DNA from: Typha latifolia
Lineage: Eukaryota > Streptophyta > Magnoliopsida > Poales > Typhaceae
Reading direction: 5' to 3'
DNA length: 64,000 bases
NCBI GenBank assembly: GCA_019914945.1
Contig: CM034105.1
Span: 5,146,001-5,210,000, forward strand
The position numbers were made by a program, and so were the translations under genes. Shown one piece after another: positions 50,297-63,815 of this stretch (positions within the stretch are counted from its first letter, which is position 1; each line of letters starts with the position of its first letter). The notes beneath the pieces were generated by a model. The model did no database searches. It had not been told where the DNA came from and saw only the letters and a list, made by a program, of their open reading frames with translations.

Positions 50297-50310
50297 GGAA
50301 TAAAGTAATT

Positions 50311-53300
50311 ATGATCAAACTGCATATAATTCTTGTATATAATTCCTACAGTAAGGGTGCAAAGGATTTGCTCTAACTTGTGCATTTGGTTTTGGACAGT
50401 CAATTAATGCATCATGAAAGCTTTTGGAATTATTCCAACATAAGTGCACTTTTTCTAGGGCTAGTCATATGTTAGATTAAGAAATCTAACATAAAAATCA
50501 TGCCCTTAAGAAATTTATCTTCTATCAAACACTAAAAATGTCTTGATTTCTCAATATAATAATTCCATTTGAGTGTTCTTATTCTTGCCGAACACTAATA
50601 AGTAAGTCGTGATTAGTATGTAGAATTGACTTTTTCTTTTTTCTTCTTTTTTGGAAGCATTCACTCTTAAATATTATTATTATTTTTCCTCACTTTCTTA
50701 TTTATCAAACATGTAACAGTAAATAGAACTTCCTTAAGGATGATACTTAATTATCAAACAAATTGGCACTTTATTGTTAAGATCTGCCTACTAAAATTTA
50801 TGCTTCCTTCGCTCATTAATTTATTCTTGGCACAAAAATATCATATTGTAGTTATGCCTAAAGTCAAATTATCCTGTAAACATTTGTTTGAATAACAGTA
50901 TTATCCTTGTGTTTTTAATTATTACATAGTTCTAGCAATCATATGTCTTCTACTCATATTTTAAGATTTTATAGTAGTCCATTATTACGTAATTGAGAGG
51001 AAGTACATGGTGATGATAGAGGATGCTAAGTTGGATGTGTGGAAGGGTAACTTCTTGCAAGTTTGAAGAATGAGAAAATTGTGTGTAAATATGAATCAAA
51101 GTAATGAGCAATTCTTGAAGAGAAAAAAAAAATGGAAATTCTTGGTACTTTTTTTGTCAAGTTTGGATGAAAAAGATATCAGTTTTATAATAATTTAAAC
51201 CACAAGCAAACAAATCAATATAAATAAAAGTTTATAAATTTTAGGCATAATCACAGAGAAGTAATTTATGGTCTAGCCTTTATTTTCCTAGGAGGGTTAG
51301 TCTATTAACAAAAAAATTTAGTGAATATATCAAAGTTCTTCCCCTTGTCCCCAATCTCACACAAACTATTTAAAATCAATAATACTTCAGTTAGTTAGTT
51401 AGTTAGTTAGTTATGCAGATGGGACCTCTATTTCTGACCTAATCATGCACACCTGGCCCTATCTCAATGGTTTGATACATAATATATGAAATAAATAGTT
51501 ACTCCAAGTACCTAACACTAATAGTTTATGGAGCCTTTGGCAAAAGAAGAAGGTCATAATACAAGTCTCAATCTATTTTATGTTATTGGTGGAGTGGGTT
51601 TGTCTAGAAATAGACATGTGAAAGATAAAAAAAAGAAATATCTCAATGACTTTGTTGCTCAATTGGAGACTTTTTTTTTTTTTGTTGGTCAATAGAACAC
51701 GGCTCCTATTTTATGCACTCGTCTTTAATTGCACTTGGTGTTGAAGTTTTTGGTAGCTTTTACTGTCAATTATTGGAGCTACACTTAGTCAAATTTGAGG
51801 TTTCATAATGTCAAAGAGAGAATGTTCAAACCTATCCATTGAGTCCAAATGAAAACAAACAGGTGTTGCACGTCTTTGATGTCTAGAAGTTCTTTCCTTT
51901 TCAAACTCTAACTCAATTCAAAAACTTAAGCAGTGTGGGTAAATGGGAAAGAAAATTTATTCTCGAACACTTAATTTTATAATTTATTAGTTCTTTTTTT
52001 TGTTAGTTTATATAAAAATTTTTAAAAATTGTGCATATAAAATATTGCTATGTGATTATTTTGCATCCGCCGTCGGGAGGAAAGTAATGGAGCATATTAC
52101 CTCGCAAATATTATGAGTGTTAAAAAAATTTTGATATACACTATTCATTAGTTATACAATAGCTTAATGTTTTTTTGTGTCTAACTAGTTATCCAACAAG
52201 ATATCAGCATTAGGTTTTCTTAAGATTATATGTGCAAACTTTGTTTTCTTCTAGCATATTATCTATCATATGTCCATATATTTTATTAGAAGCCGCACAT
52301 AACTGGGATATTTATTAAAGATGCAATATATATTGTTGGTCGGTTATCTAACAACTTAAGTATTTAGATCAACTAATTATCAAACACTGAGATAGAATGT
52401 CAATGGAATGCATGAATGTGTGGAGGACTATACCATGTGGAGATATTTTTGACCAATTATAGATTGTTCTCTAAGAGAGCCTATCTCATGGGAGATAGGA
52501 TTCCCCTATGAGATCATGATCTTTAGAAAAGATAAAGATATTTATTTTCTTTAAACATTTCAAGGACAATTAAAATACTTCTCCTAGCTTCCACCAAATC
52601 TTCAGGCTTTGTGTAAAATAGCAAGTGGTCAAATAATCTAATTTGATGCAATCAGCTTGCCTCTTTAAAAAAGGTAGGGAAGGTAAAGAATTAAGTTACA
52701 TTTATTGACATTAGGTGAGTCAAGTCTTCGTAAATTTTTTCTTTTAGAAAGCAGCTAGATAAGTGAGTATATTAATTATGGGTCTTTGTTTGTTTGGGAG
52801 TGATGACATGGGCTTATATTAATTGTGGAAACATAATATTTGTCAGAAAAGTATTCCCAACTAAACTTTAATTAGTTTGGAAGTCACACTCGATGCTCTT
52901 TATGGATTGAAATAAGATGATAGGAAGAGCTCTTTTTATTTTTAAAGTTTAGGAAGAGCTCATTGCTTGCCACCTTTTCCTTCTTATTACCTTTTAAGTG
53001 AGCATCTAACGTGCCTTTAATCTTATTACTTTACTTTGTTGGATGTGACTTTATAAATGTGAATCTCACTTAATGTGATATTAGATTAAATATAATCTCG
53101 AGTTAAATATATTTGAATATCTCATACTTGTGTTTTTTTTTTTTTTGTTAAATTGAAATAAATGTCATATTTATTCTAGTCATTTTTGCAATATTATCTA
53201 AAATCTTTCGCATTTTGCCCAGCAAAAGACAAAGATGTATTTTAATCATTTCGATGATGCTAAGTTAAATTTGACCCCAAAAAAACTAATAATTTTACTT

Positions 53301-53801
53301 TAATTATAAATATAAAGATTGATTTAAAACTTTCTTAAGTATAGAAGTGTAAAATGACTTTTAATAGAAATTTAGCAAGATAATCTAAAGTTGAGAAAGT
53401 AAATAAGAAAGAAATGCTAATATTTGTGTTCACATGTTTGCTCTCAATATAATCAACTAATGCATGCCAGGACATTACGTAAATTTCAACATATCTTTGA
53501 GAAAAAAAATTGTCAAAAATTGGCACATTGATTTCCTCATATGGTAGAAGAATTAGAAGATGTTTGTAAAATTGGCACACTTTGACAAGATCAAGAGTAT
53601 GATATTAACAAGGGATCACAATGTTAAAGTATATGTCAGAAATCTTTTACAAATTACATAAGTTTGATCCGCAAAACTCGATCCTTTTTCCTCAGAGAAA
53701 CTGTTACATCACACGAGTGTAAAAGAATAACGGGATCTTCTGCTTGCTCCATCGGCAGAATGATGTCAATGGAAAACTTTTGATCCTCCAAGATGGATAC
53801 T
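50311..53801. other. AT-rich intergenic region, 3' flank of unc-13 homolog
   Basis: No gene, RNA or defined transposon recognised in about 3.5 kb. It contains a short (TTAG)n repeat and scattered poly-T tracts. The bases just below 53802 should hold the 3'UTR of the next gene. Confidence 0.4.
51389..51413. repeat. (TTAG)n tetranucleotide repeat
   Basis: About six perfect TTAG units. Confidence 0.9.
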
Positions 53802-56800
53802 TCAAGCTGCTGATTTGGGTATTTTGAAGTGCTTTTTAAGATACTGAGATGCCTCTGAATCACTTCTATGACACAGAATTCTCAGGAGTGTTTTGGAATC
53901 AGCTCCATACTTGCTTTTCCCTCCTTGAGTTACTTCTCTCAGGTCATCAATCAACACACGGGTCTGCAAGAACACAGAAAACAGCTTTGATCAATGAGGA
54001 AAAGAGGAATCTTTAACAAAACAAGAAGGCACAGTGAGTAATGCAGCAAAAGTTTCCATCAAATAAAAATCAAAGTCAACGTTATTGAGAAATAAATAAG
54101 GCTCTCAGTTACTGTCGGCAAATAGGTTAACAGGTCCTTCTTTGGGCCTACCATATTTGATATAGTGGTAACTAATGACTTTCTGCTTAAAGCTGTCTCA
54201 TAGCTAAATATCTACTTGCAAACACTTCTTACATTAGAAAAGCAAAGATCACATCAGAAGGGAAGGGAAGATTATAGCTGCCGTGACAATCAAAGAATTA
54301 TACTTTTTAATGGGAAAATATCCCAAAAATATAATATGCATCAATTGAAGTTACAAACTTGCAACTATAAAGTCACATTACATTGCATATAGTAGTGTGA
54401 TACTGTGATATACAAGACCAAATATTCAGCAGGAGAGCATTCAATTGTTAATTCACTTTCTTTTAGCATAGGTTATCATTCGCTTTCTTTATAGCAATCT
54501 GAAATGTGGACATGAACTCGAAACCTAATAAGTGAAGTTAGGCTACCAACTGGCTGGAGCAAACACAAATATACAGGATTGGGCATTGGAGAAGTATTCT
54601 TGGAGTTAGTTTCAGTCAAATTCAAACAATGTTATTGGCTGCAAATAACAACTGGCTCCAGTTTGCCACCACATGACGGCTTTAACCAATTTTACTGACA
54701 GCATAAGCCAGTGCATCTCTTGAATCCTCACACTTCTGTTAGTTGTAAACAAAGGGCAACTCTCATGTAGGCCCTATTATCAAGTAGGAACAGAACAGGA
54801 CTAATCTTATCACTTCAGTTGTTATTTCTAACCTCAGAAACATGAATTGATAGCTAGCCTGCTGATCAGCACACGTGCTTTACTATTGTTAGTACTTGGG
54901 CATTAGCAATTATTTCCAACAATACTGAAGTATGAGTTCATACCTCAAAATTAAGCAATTTTAGTATAGGACGAACACGTGCAACTAAGTTCTCAACTGT
55001 TCCTCGGGGCAGCCCATCTCCACCAGATATAAAAAATTCCTGCAATTCACAGAACAGCGTTTTACAAACATTACATAATATTCTCCTTGCATAATCACTA
55101 AACCACAAAAGTTGTCATTCTTAAAGACAATTTTCCACAATCAAAATACCCAAGATAGGGGATGGTCATAATTAATCTGAAAAACAAGCTTCTAGATAAT
55201 GGAAGATAGCTAGCATCAAACACCTTATTATTAGCAGATAAACAAAGCTCCCTAATTTCATTCATCTGAAGAACTAGTTAAAATTGAAACTGCAATTAAT
55301 TAATCTAGAAGTCACGGTATCCAGGAGGAGTATTTGTTCAGCATGTGCATATCCATCAAAAGGAGGCAGTCATACATACCTTCAAAGTTTCAAGATCATC
55401 TTCTAGCAATTTAGCATCACTAGGAGAGAAGACCCGAGTAGGCCCTCCATCTAATATTACCCGGAGTAGCCCATCCTACATAAAAGAACTATTTAAATAT
55501 CATGGCACTTTTGAGCTCAAAAAATTATTCTCACAAATGTCATTAAAGTGCTACCAAGGATGCTTGAAGGAGGCCAGTGACAATGCGATCCCGAAGTTGC
55601 TCAACAATGACATCGCACAGTTGGTTTAGCACCTGTAGAAAACCCAAAACAAGATGGCATAGTCATCAAATAAGAACTCCACAGACATTTATGGAAAAGG
55701 CAAAGATAACCTAAGGAAAACAAAGGTAATCAACTACGAAAATTAGATTTAGCTTGCATCTACCATGCATAATAACTTTCTACTACTTCCATTCCTACAG
55801 GTCTTTCTGTAACAAGATCTCAGTTAAAAACATTATCCATGAAAAACAATTGTTTGGTGGTTAACAGTGAATATTATAATTTTGAAGGCAGTTATCATTT
55901 TCCACTTCTGTTAAGGAAAAGATTCCTTGGTCTCTTGATAAATTTTAAAAAAACAGACCTGAAACTTCTGAATTGTTTGCTAACTAAAAATTGTTCCATT
56001 AGTACTGTCAAGATGTAAGATAACTAAAAATATAAGTAGCAAATTAGTGGCAGCTTTTAGTCAAGAGAGCTGCCAAGTTACATGTTTCTGATGGACAAGT
56101 AAAACATACATAAATTCGACAGAACTTGATCTTTAATCAACAGTAAAAAGAGTAATAAAAAGAAAAGGTGATTACCATATCAAAAGTGGGAATCTAGTTA
56201 AAATAATGAAAACAGTTAACAAATATAAGGAATTAGTAGTGTTAAATAAACTAATAAAAGTAGTTACATGAACCTTTGATTTCTTTATATGGTTCTGAGA
56301 AGAGGAATCACTGTGTGAGGCTGTGAGCTTTTAGGTGGGTAAGAAATGATATAGCAAGGAGCTATGAAGCACGGATATGGATAAAGGATACAGAGATACA
56401 AATATGACAAATTCTTAAAAGTAGGATATAGATATGGCATGGATACACCAATAAATAAATAAATAATATATTTTTAATCTATTGTCAACCAATATAACAT
56501 AGGGTAAAAAATAATTATCTCAAAAATGATAAGATAAAAAGAAAGAAAACTACAGATTTAATATCTACATGCTTAAAACTTTAGAAAAATATTGTAATAG
56601 AAACTGATATGAAACTCAAAATATTAGTGAAACATTAAAACCTAATTCAACTATTAATCTACAATAAATTTGGATCTTTAGGTGGTTTTCAAGTTATATA
56701 TTTAATTTATTATCAAATAAACAAAGTCTAAAAGTATCATGATGGATTGGATAATCGTGTATATATATATATAGGTATATATTTTATATCATCTTTTAGC

Positions 56801-59800
56801 ACAAAAATAGAGGGGGCTGGATGATCAAGGAATGTACTAGAGCCGTATCTCGCGATATCAGTGCCCTATTAGAAACTTAAAATTAATTTTTTTCTAATTC
56901 AAATATTCCTCCAACCGTATCAGATAAGTATTGGACCGTATCAGTGTTGTATTGGTATCCGATATGTATCGGATACCGATATGGAGGGGCAAAGAATTCG
57001 TACTTCGTAGGCAGGGAGTGTTGAAGAGTGTAAAAGGGACCAAGAACTTTGATTGATAGTAATTTACTGATAGCGCTTAGAGACATATATCTGTAAACAA
57101 ACATGGCCAGCTAGAGTCTAGTTAAAAGTTGGATGTAGATTTTGCATTTAGATCCATTGAATCTTAGCTCCCCATCTTGGTTTGGTCTATGCTTGGTAAA
57201 ACAATACTTAACGTGGACTATTACCTGATGAATATTGGATCTGGTTTAGGCTGTACATGGAACCAATTTCATTAGGATATGGAAACTATGGATTCCCCGT
57301 TACCTGAATTACACCGAATGTAGCGACAGCTACAAAGATTGGAGAGCCCAAACCGACAAAAGCATGTATGCAGTTTAGTAAAAGAAGAGTTAGAATCTTG
57401 TTTGTGACGACTGCTTGATGATCCTACGTGAAAATCACCATGCCTCTTTCGATTGAAGGGTCACTTCTATGTAGGGGTGGCAATTTTTTATCCAAAATAA
57501 ACTTGAAGGCTTTGAATGAGTTTGAGTTTAATATAACCGAGAAACAAGTTGATCCATCTAATCCGATTATTAAATGGGTTGTGTTCATGTTTATTACTCA
57601 ACCCATCTAAGTTTGACCATTTATAACCTGATAATTCATTTATGACCCGATAACCTGATTATGACATGAATAACTTCAAATAACCCATTTATATCCTGGA
57701 TAAACATGTTTATAACCCAAATAGACTTGTTTATAACCCGAATAACCAATGTAATCTCTCATAACCCGTGTAACTCATTCATTAAATGGGTGCTAGATGT
57801 AACCCGCTTAATAAAACAAGTCGTGATCATGTTTAATATTCCAACCCATTTAATAAACATGTCATGTTCCTGTTTGGTTGAACTTGACCAAGCTTGACCC
57901 AATATGAACCTAACACGACCTGACCTAATTGCCTCTCCTAGTTCCATAGAGAATAACATATCAAGAAAATTTAGTTACTAAATGAGTGCGGAGTAGAGAA
58001 CAAGTGGATGAACCAGCAATATATGCCAAAGCCATTTGAATATAGATGACCTTTAAATGGGAAGCAAATGAGTTATACAGCAACATGCTGATAATGCTTT
58101 AATGCATACTGTACAGTGACATGAAGCACATGATTTTTAGTTCATCTGGTCCATGCAGGGTAATTTCAATTTATTCCTAGTAAGTTAACAAATTATTATC
58201 ACCTCCAGTACAGAGCTAATTTTTTTTCTAAAATCTGCAAATATTTTCTACTTTTTCTTTCTAAAATCTGCATAAATAATTTTTCATGACTTATGCTTCT
58301 ATGGGTATACAAAGCTTGTGCATAAATTGACATTTTCATGAAGCAAGCATTAGGTATGTAACTGCGGATCTCAAAAATAGAAAGGCAGTGAAGGGACTTC
58401 TAATTCATGTAACTAATATATGTAAGGGTTCAGATGAAAAGCAATATGTAACCTAGTTCAATGGAGGTGACCAGAAATGAAAGCAGTCAGAAAATATGAA
58501 AGAATTGGATTTTAGTAACAATTGCATAGCTAAAAGCTTTTCTTCAATTCCTTATTAATTTTCCAAAAGACTATATATGCAGGCATACCCTACCGCATCA
58601 AGAGCTTCAGTAAGTGTATCCAATCGATTCTGTGATACATTATGTTTGTACAAGTTGTCTATCAATGGGTCCCTAAGATCCCAAAATATGATTTTTGTCC
58701 CTGAAAAACATCAGAAAGTTTACATCACAATTGGTAAATTATATAAATTTTAGTTTCCAAAGGAGTCCAAAGTACAGATATGCATACCTGTAAACTCACA
58801 AATTCCATCAATAGCTGCATTAATTTCTTTCCTACTCCCATCAAATGCATTCTTCTGCACTGAAGCAAAGCTTATAGATCTCTCATTCATTGATCTTCCT
58901 ACATAAAAGGCAGATAGCTAACTCATATGGAGACAGGAAGTTCAGGTTTCTCCTAATTCAGCGTAAAGCCAATAATAACATAGGAATCTACATTAAAAGC
59001 ACAACATAGCTCTATTCTAAACCAGGTTAGAGGAGTATAATTCATTGTCAACAGTGGAATATTGTTCTAATGGATCAGGAACTCACATATGCGGTGTCAA
59101 ATGATAGAAACATCATTAGGTATATAAAGAAACATATAAAATTGTTGTAGCCATAGCTGTTATAGAAACTATATCAAGTTAAAAATACAGTGAGATACAT
59201 TCACATAATTTAAAGGGATCTACACACTATAATTGTAAGAACTGAAAAAAAAAAACTCTTGGGGTGCACGCGCATTGCACGTGCACACCCTTCAACCTCT
59301 CCCTCTTCGACATGCGACGAGGAAGTTGCGAGAGTTTTGGCCGAATCCAAAGCAAAATCAGATCTGGATTCTATCTATAAATAAAACCCTAAATCCCCCT
59401 TCCTCTCGATTTTATCCCAACATTTTCCTTCCTCTTGTTCTTCCTTTCTTTACCATCGAAGTTGTCGTCGTGGAATTGGACTGCCGGAGCAATCGGAGAC
59501 CACCACGTGACTCGTTAGTAAGACCTCTCCCACCCCTTAAATTAAATTTATATTTAATAGGGTAGATTAGAAATACCTAATTTGTGGGGTTGTGGCTTCG
59601 TCCTTGAATAATTCCGGCCGGCAACTTCTAGTCGTTGCCGTTCCGTCACTGGAAGCTGCACGTCATTGGCCTCGTGCTGCAAGTGTTCTCCTTTGGAGCC
59701 CTCGTGGCTCAAGTCGCCGTCAGCCATGGATGGAAGATCTCCTACCACCGGTCGCCATGGCTGATCTTCCCTCTCCTCTTTCATGTCGTCAAAGCCGCAA

Positions 59801-62800
59801 GGAAGACGTTAGCATGGTCGGTGGACTACCAGCGACAGTGATCGCCAGTGTCTCTCCCTCTCTCTCTTGTCAGTCCCTTCGGGATAAAGAAGGCAAATTC
59901 GGCAACCGGAGTCTCATCTTCATCCCTTAAATTAAGGGATTTGTGTCGGGTTTGGATTTCAAATCCAAGGAACTTGACCCGACTTAATTAACTTAATTAG
60001 ATTGAGCCTTTAGCTCAATCCATTTAAGTGGATTGATAGATGGGTTGTGGGCCAACTATAACCCAGCCCAACCAATTAGGCTTGATTTAGTCTAATTAAG
60101 TAATTTATTTAGTTTTAAATTTTATAAATTATGATATTATTTAATTTAAAATTTTATTATTATTTATTATTAAAGGTGGTAATTTTTAGCATGTGGACTT
60201 GAGATTAGAGATTTCAGTTGTTTTAACTAGATTCGGGTGAGTGAGTTCACTCACAATTTATTTATATTATTTTCATGTTTTTTATCAAATTACATATTTC
60301 TCTATGTGCAAATTCTTATTATATTTTGTGTGCAATTTAATTATTATAATTCTGTGTACAAAATATATGATTTAGTACATCGTTATACTTCGTGCAAATA
60401 GCAAATTTTAATAGAGAAAAATATAATTGATATTTAGTATGACTTAAAGAACAATCTCGGTATAAATCGTTTGCGATTTTCCCTAATAACTCAAGTCTAA
60501 CTGGAAGTCGAAGGAAAAATCTTATTTTAAATCACTACGGTGACTTTCTAAGGTGGCTCTGGCGGGGTTAGAGAACAGTCTCAGGTTAGATTGAAAGACT
60601 TCATGAGATAACTATAATCTCTTTAGGAGGAGGAGAGAAATAAAGTCAAGGGATTCATTCACGGATGAGTCCTTGCCTATACCTTAACGATTAGTGAAAA
60701 AGACAGTGCGTTTATCACATAGTGACACACCCTGGTAATTCTCATCGGATCAGCTATGAAGCAAAGAACTAAGTGTCATCTCTAAGTGATTTCTAGTTGA
60801 TGTAGATCCACACGATATAGACCCAATTGACAAAAATGATGTTATTATTATTGAAAAAAATTCAGTATGTTAGAACTAAACATGTTATGAGATATTACTT
60901 TATATATTATTATTGCCATTATTATTACTTTAAGAACATGCTTAGTGGAATTGTCATTTTATGTTATTGGATTTAAATTTTAAGTTGTAAATTTTGAATT
61001 TATTTAGCTTTTAAGTAAATTTCACTCACCGAGCTATAGTTGTTGGCTTATTAGATTTTCTCTTCTAATATTTTAGGTAATAGTTAGCATGGCGACTGAG
61101 CAGGATACACTGGAACTCCATTTTCACTTAGAATCCACCATTTTTACCTTTCAGTTCTTTTGATTTTTATGTTTTAGACTATCTATTAATTTAATTTACT
61201 TAGAGACACATTAGTGATAACATTTATTTTTTTAATTATTCTTGAATTAATTATTAAAGTCAGATTTTCTCATTAATTCTTGTCATGTCATTGTGTAGTT
61301 AAAAAGTATTAGTAAGGCTTCGTATATCTCAAGTGCATTGAGATACATGGCTGGTCATGATGATTTTGAGTCATGACAATAATAGCTATAAACCATGTTT
61401 CTTCTATTGTTCTTTGTGTGCAAAGAGGCTCATAAGTGGAAGGTCCATAATGACAAACAAAAATAAATAATGAGCCTAAGATATGTTCTTACTTAAATCT
61501 TTGAAAAAATACAACATTCAAATGTAAGTAGAAAGAAAAAGCATTTTTCTTCTAAGGTTGGCACCATTTACTGAAAATCATGGTCATTTACATGTTAAGC
61601 AGAATAGTGCTCAAGTTCTGATAACTATCTTTGGCCATCCTCATGCCTGACTGTTGGCACTATTCAGGCTGATCATCAACTAAAGTTTCAATGAAGAAAA
61701 CCTACATGTAGTGCTCAATATTTCTTATTTGAATGTAAAGCAGTATACAGATTTAGTGGCGATCTTATAAACAAACAACATCACCAAACACATACAGAAA
61801 GAGAAAAGAACATTGTAACACAACAAAGTAATAGTGAAGTAATGATTACAAAAATATTTAGAAGTCTAATATTACTAACTGTCAAATAATTCAAACAACA
61901 GCTAAAGAAACATACTAATGTTAAGATTCTCGCTTTTCTTCCTGGTCCACCGCTCTTGAATGCTGTCTTCCAACTTATTTAATTGGGTGTTCGCATACTG
62001 TTTGTATTACAAAATCATTGATCAGTATCAAATGCTAACCAATAATCAAAACATAAAGTATATTCTAGGTGATGGTTTCGAAAAATAAGTCAGGATCTTC
62101 CTCTTAGCAACTAAAAGGATAAAGTTATTTTGCACTATTCAACTACATTCATGCACTACATTGTTAGTTGTCAGATTAGCATTATTAGTATCAAACACTA
62201 CTTTTGTCTGCCATATTAGTCATATATATGTCTATGAGTTGGATATATACTTTATTTTGCAAATTCTGAACATTTTGAGCCATTAGCAGCTTAATGCTTC
62301 AGGATTTAGAAAATTAATCCAAGGATGGAAAGCGACAGCAGTAATCATTTATTTTTTGAATCGAGAGCCTAGAGTTGCTCTCAAAGTTGTTACAACTTTT
62401 GTGGAAGTCTTAACATAAAGTCTGTAGCGCAGTCCCATACATAAACACATGCATATATAGCACCTATTTAGCCATTTCACCATTTCGAGGTTCGCAAAAA
62501 GGCTTACTTAAGGTGAAATAAAGTGAGAACACTTTTTTTTTCTCTATATCAAGATTGGTTTTTTCAGAATTCCAATGCACAACTAATGGAGTTTGCACTC
62601 AAATAGACATGGATTCAAGCAGAATATGCATTCTATTATATTGCTCATTTGATTCATATCACTTATGAACAAAAATGAATTAAGTGCCAAAACAAATGCT
62701 CCTGAATGGCTGGATGTGTGTTCATTTGATTGATCATAAAGCTATATGCCACGTGATACTAGTTACCGCTGATCACATCTATAGGCATTTTATGAAAGGC

Positions 62801-63072
62801 CATTGGCAACTCAAATTATAAAGGTCTCATGGGCTTAACAAAAATAACTTTCTACATTCAATTACAATCTGGATGCAACAATAAGAAACTCACATATAGA
62901 GTATTTAGTCGGATGCAAAGCTTCACAACTGAAAGTGCACTTATTTCGCTTGATTTCCTGTCATCTGTTAATCTGAATTCTCCTACTTCCTTCTTCACAA
63001 AAACCTTGATTCCAATTTCCTTCTTATAGCGAGTGAGAACAGGCACAGGCGGTAGCAGATCTTCTTTGCTAA
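53802..63072 (-). CDS. Protein unc-13 homolog (DUF810/MUN domain, PATROL1 family), 3' part
   Basis: PATROL1 in Arabidopsis controls delivery of the proton pump AHA1 to the plasma membrane, and the family's MUN-like region resembles Munc13 tethering factors; which paralogue this is cannot be decided. Eight in-frame exons: 62894-63072, 61916-61997, 58788-58898, 58594-58700, 55555-55632, 55380-55475, 54944-55039, 53802-53963, giving about 302 C-terminal residues. The first listed exon begins in mid-codon, so more exons lie beyond base 64000. Marks: VPVLTRYKKEIG, LCIRLNTLYYANTQL, AIDGICEFTGTKIIFWDLR, DGGPTRVFSPSDAKLLEDDL, GDGLPRGTVEN, and the typical end GADSKTLLRILCHRSDSEAS then KIPKSAA. Two introns of about 3 kb carry repeats (a hAT-like MITE and a solo LTR). 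Confidence 0.9.
56366..57006. mobile_element. Possible DNA-transposon remnant in unc-13 intron
   Basis: The left end reads GAAGCACGGATAT and the reverse complement of the right end GAAGTACGAATT; the interior has GATATGG/GGATAC words near both ends (TATCCGATATGTATCGG near 56960). Such ends are common in plant repeats. Boundaries and target duplication are unproven. Confidence 0.35.
57472..57940. mobile_element. hAT-like MITE in unc-13 intron
   Basis: Begins TAGGGGTGGCAATT and ends AATTGCCTCTCCTA, giving 12 of 14 matching inverted-repeat positions with the TAGGGGTGGCAA end common in plant hAT elements. The interior is made of ATAACCCG/AACCCATTTA-type words. The 8-bp flanks CTTCTATG and GTTCCATA match at 5 of 8, as expected for an old hAT insertion. 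Confidence 0.6.
59234..61378 (+). mobile_element. Solo LTR (about 2.1 kb) in unc-13 intron, target duplication ATAAT
   Basis: Runs TGTAAGAAC...GTCATGACA, with perfect 5-bp duplications ATAAT at 59229-59233 and 61379-61383. A TATA box CTATAAATA at 59375-59383 fits the LTR promoter. No internal retrotransposon region or partner LTR is present. It is the same family as 18904-21088 (shared termini, TCTCAAG...TTGAGATACAT near the 3' end, GGGGTTAGAGAACAGTCT block). It is inserted antisense to the host gene. Short open frames inside (for example 59592-59930) have no family resemblance. Confidence 0.9.
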
Positions 63073-63243
63073 CTGCAAGTATCAAGGAACAGAGTTGGAA
63101 CACTATCCACGCAATAATGGGTTGCTGAAATTTGAAGAAAAAATTTGTGTTTTAAACAAAATGAAAAACAATCTCGGCGATGGATTTAACATAAATAACA
63201 AAAAAAATATGGAAGAAATTAACAAGAAAATTTAGTGAGAATT

Positions 63244-63502
63244 GAGCCCCCCCCCCCCCGTGGTTAGACCTAAAGTCACTTCACCCCTCCTATTGTTTCA
63301 TTTATATCACTTTACCAGTTTACCCCCTTATGGATCTACAGGTCTAATATACAAACTTATTAGAAACAAAGTTGAGCCCCCCCCCCCCGTGGTTAGACCT
63401 AAAGTCACTTCACCCCTCCTATTGTTTCATTTATGTCACTTTACCAGTTTACCCCCTTATGGATCTACAGGTCTAATATACAAACTTATTAGAAACAAAG
63501 TT
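63244..63502. repeat. Tandem duplication, about 130-bp unit, two copies
   Basis: Two near-identical units starting GAGCCCC...CCGTGGTTAGACC and ending TTAGAAACAAAGTT. They differ in C-tract length and one base (TTTATATCAC versus TTTATGTCAC), so the duplication is recent. Confidence 0.93.
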
Positions 63503-63815
63503 ATAAAACATTGGATAAGCTTTTCAATTCATCTAAAATAATATCGATCGAATTTTAGATTGACAAAAATATATATTTATTCAATATATTTGTCATCTGA
63601 AATTTAATCAATATTATTTTAAATATATTAGAAAGCTTATCTAATTCTCTATAATTTTATCTGTAATGATTATTTTCAAATTAGATCTGTCGATTGGTCA
63701 AATATGATGGAAAGTATAACGATTTTAATTTAAATATAACATAAGAAGGTAAAATGATATAAATAAAACTATAGCAGGGTAACGTGAATTTAGGCCTAAC
63801 CATAGGAAGGGTAAA
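63244..63815. mobile_element. Foldback MITE with a duplicated left arm
   Basis: The left arm (GTGGTTAGACCTAAAGTCAC, then CCTCCTATTG...ATATCACTTTACC) matches the reverse complement of 63740-63815 (ATGGTTAGGCCTAAATTCAC...ATATCATTTTACC) over about 75 bp. The left arm is present twice in tandem (63244-63373 and 63374-63502, period about 130 bp), each copy headed by a long C-tract. The interior is itself palindromic around 63583. It lies in the most upstream unc-13 intron visible. Confidence 0.65.

Noticed and set aside
53335..53580. 81-aa minus-strand frame
   Set aside because: AT-rich, no recognisable family, downstream of the unc-13 stop with no splice support.
59592..59930. 112-aa plus-strand frame
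   Set aside because: It lies inside the solo LTR, downstream of its TATA box, with no family resemblance and no similar frame kept open in the sister LTR.
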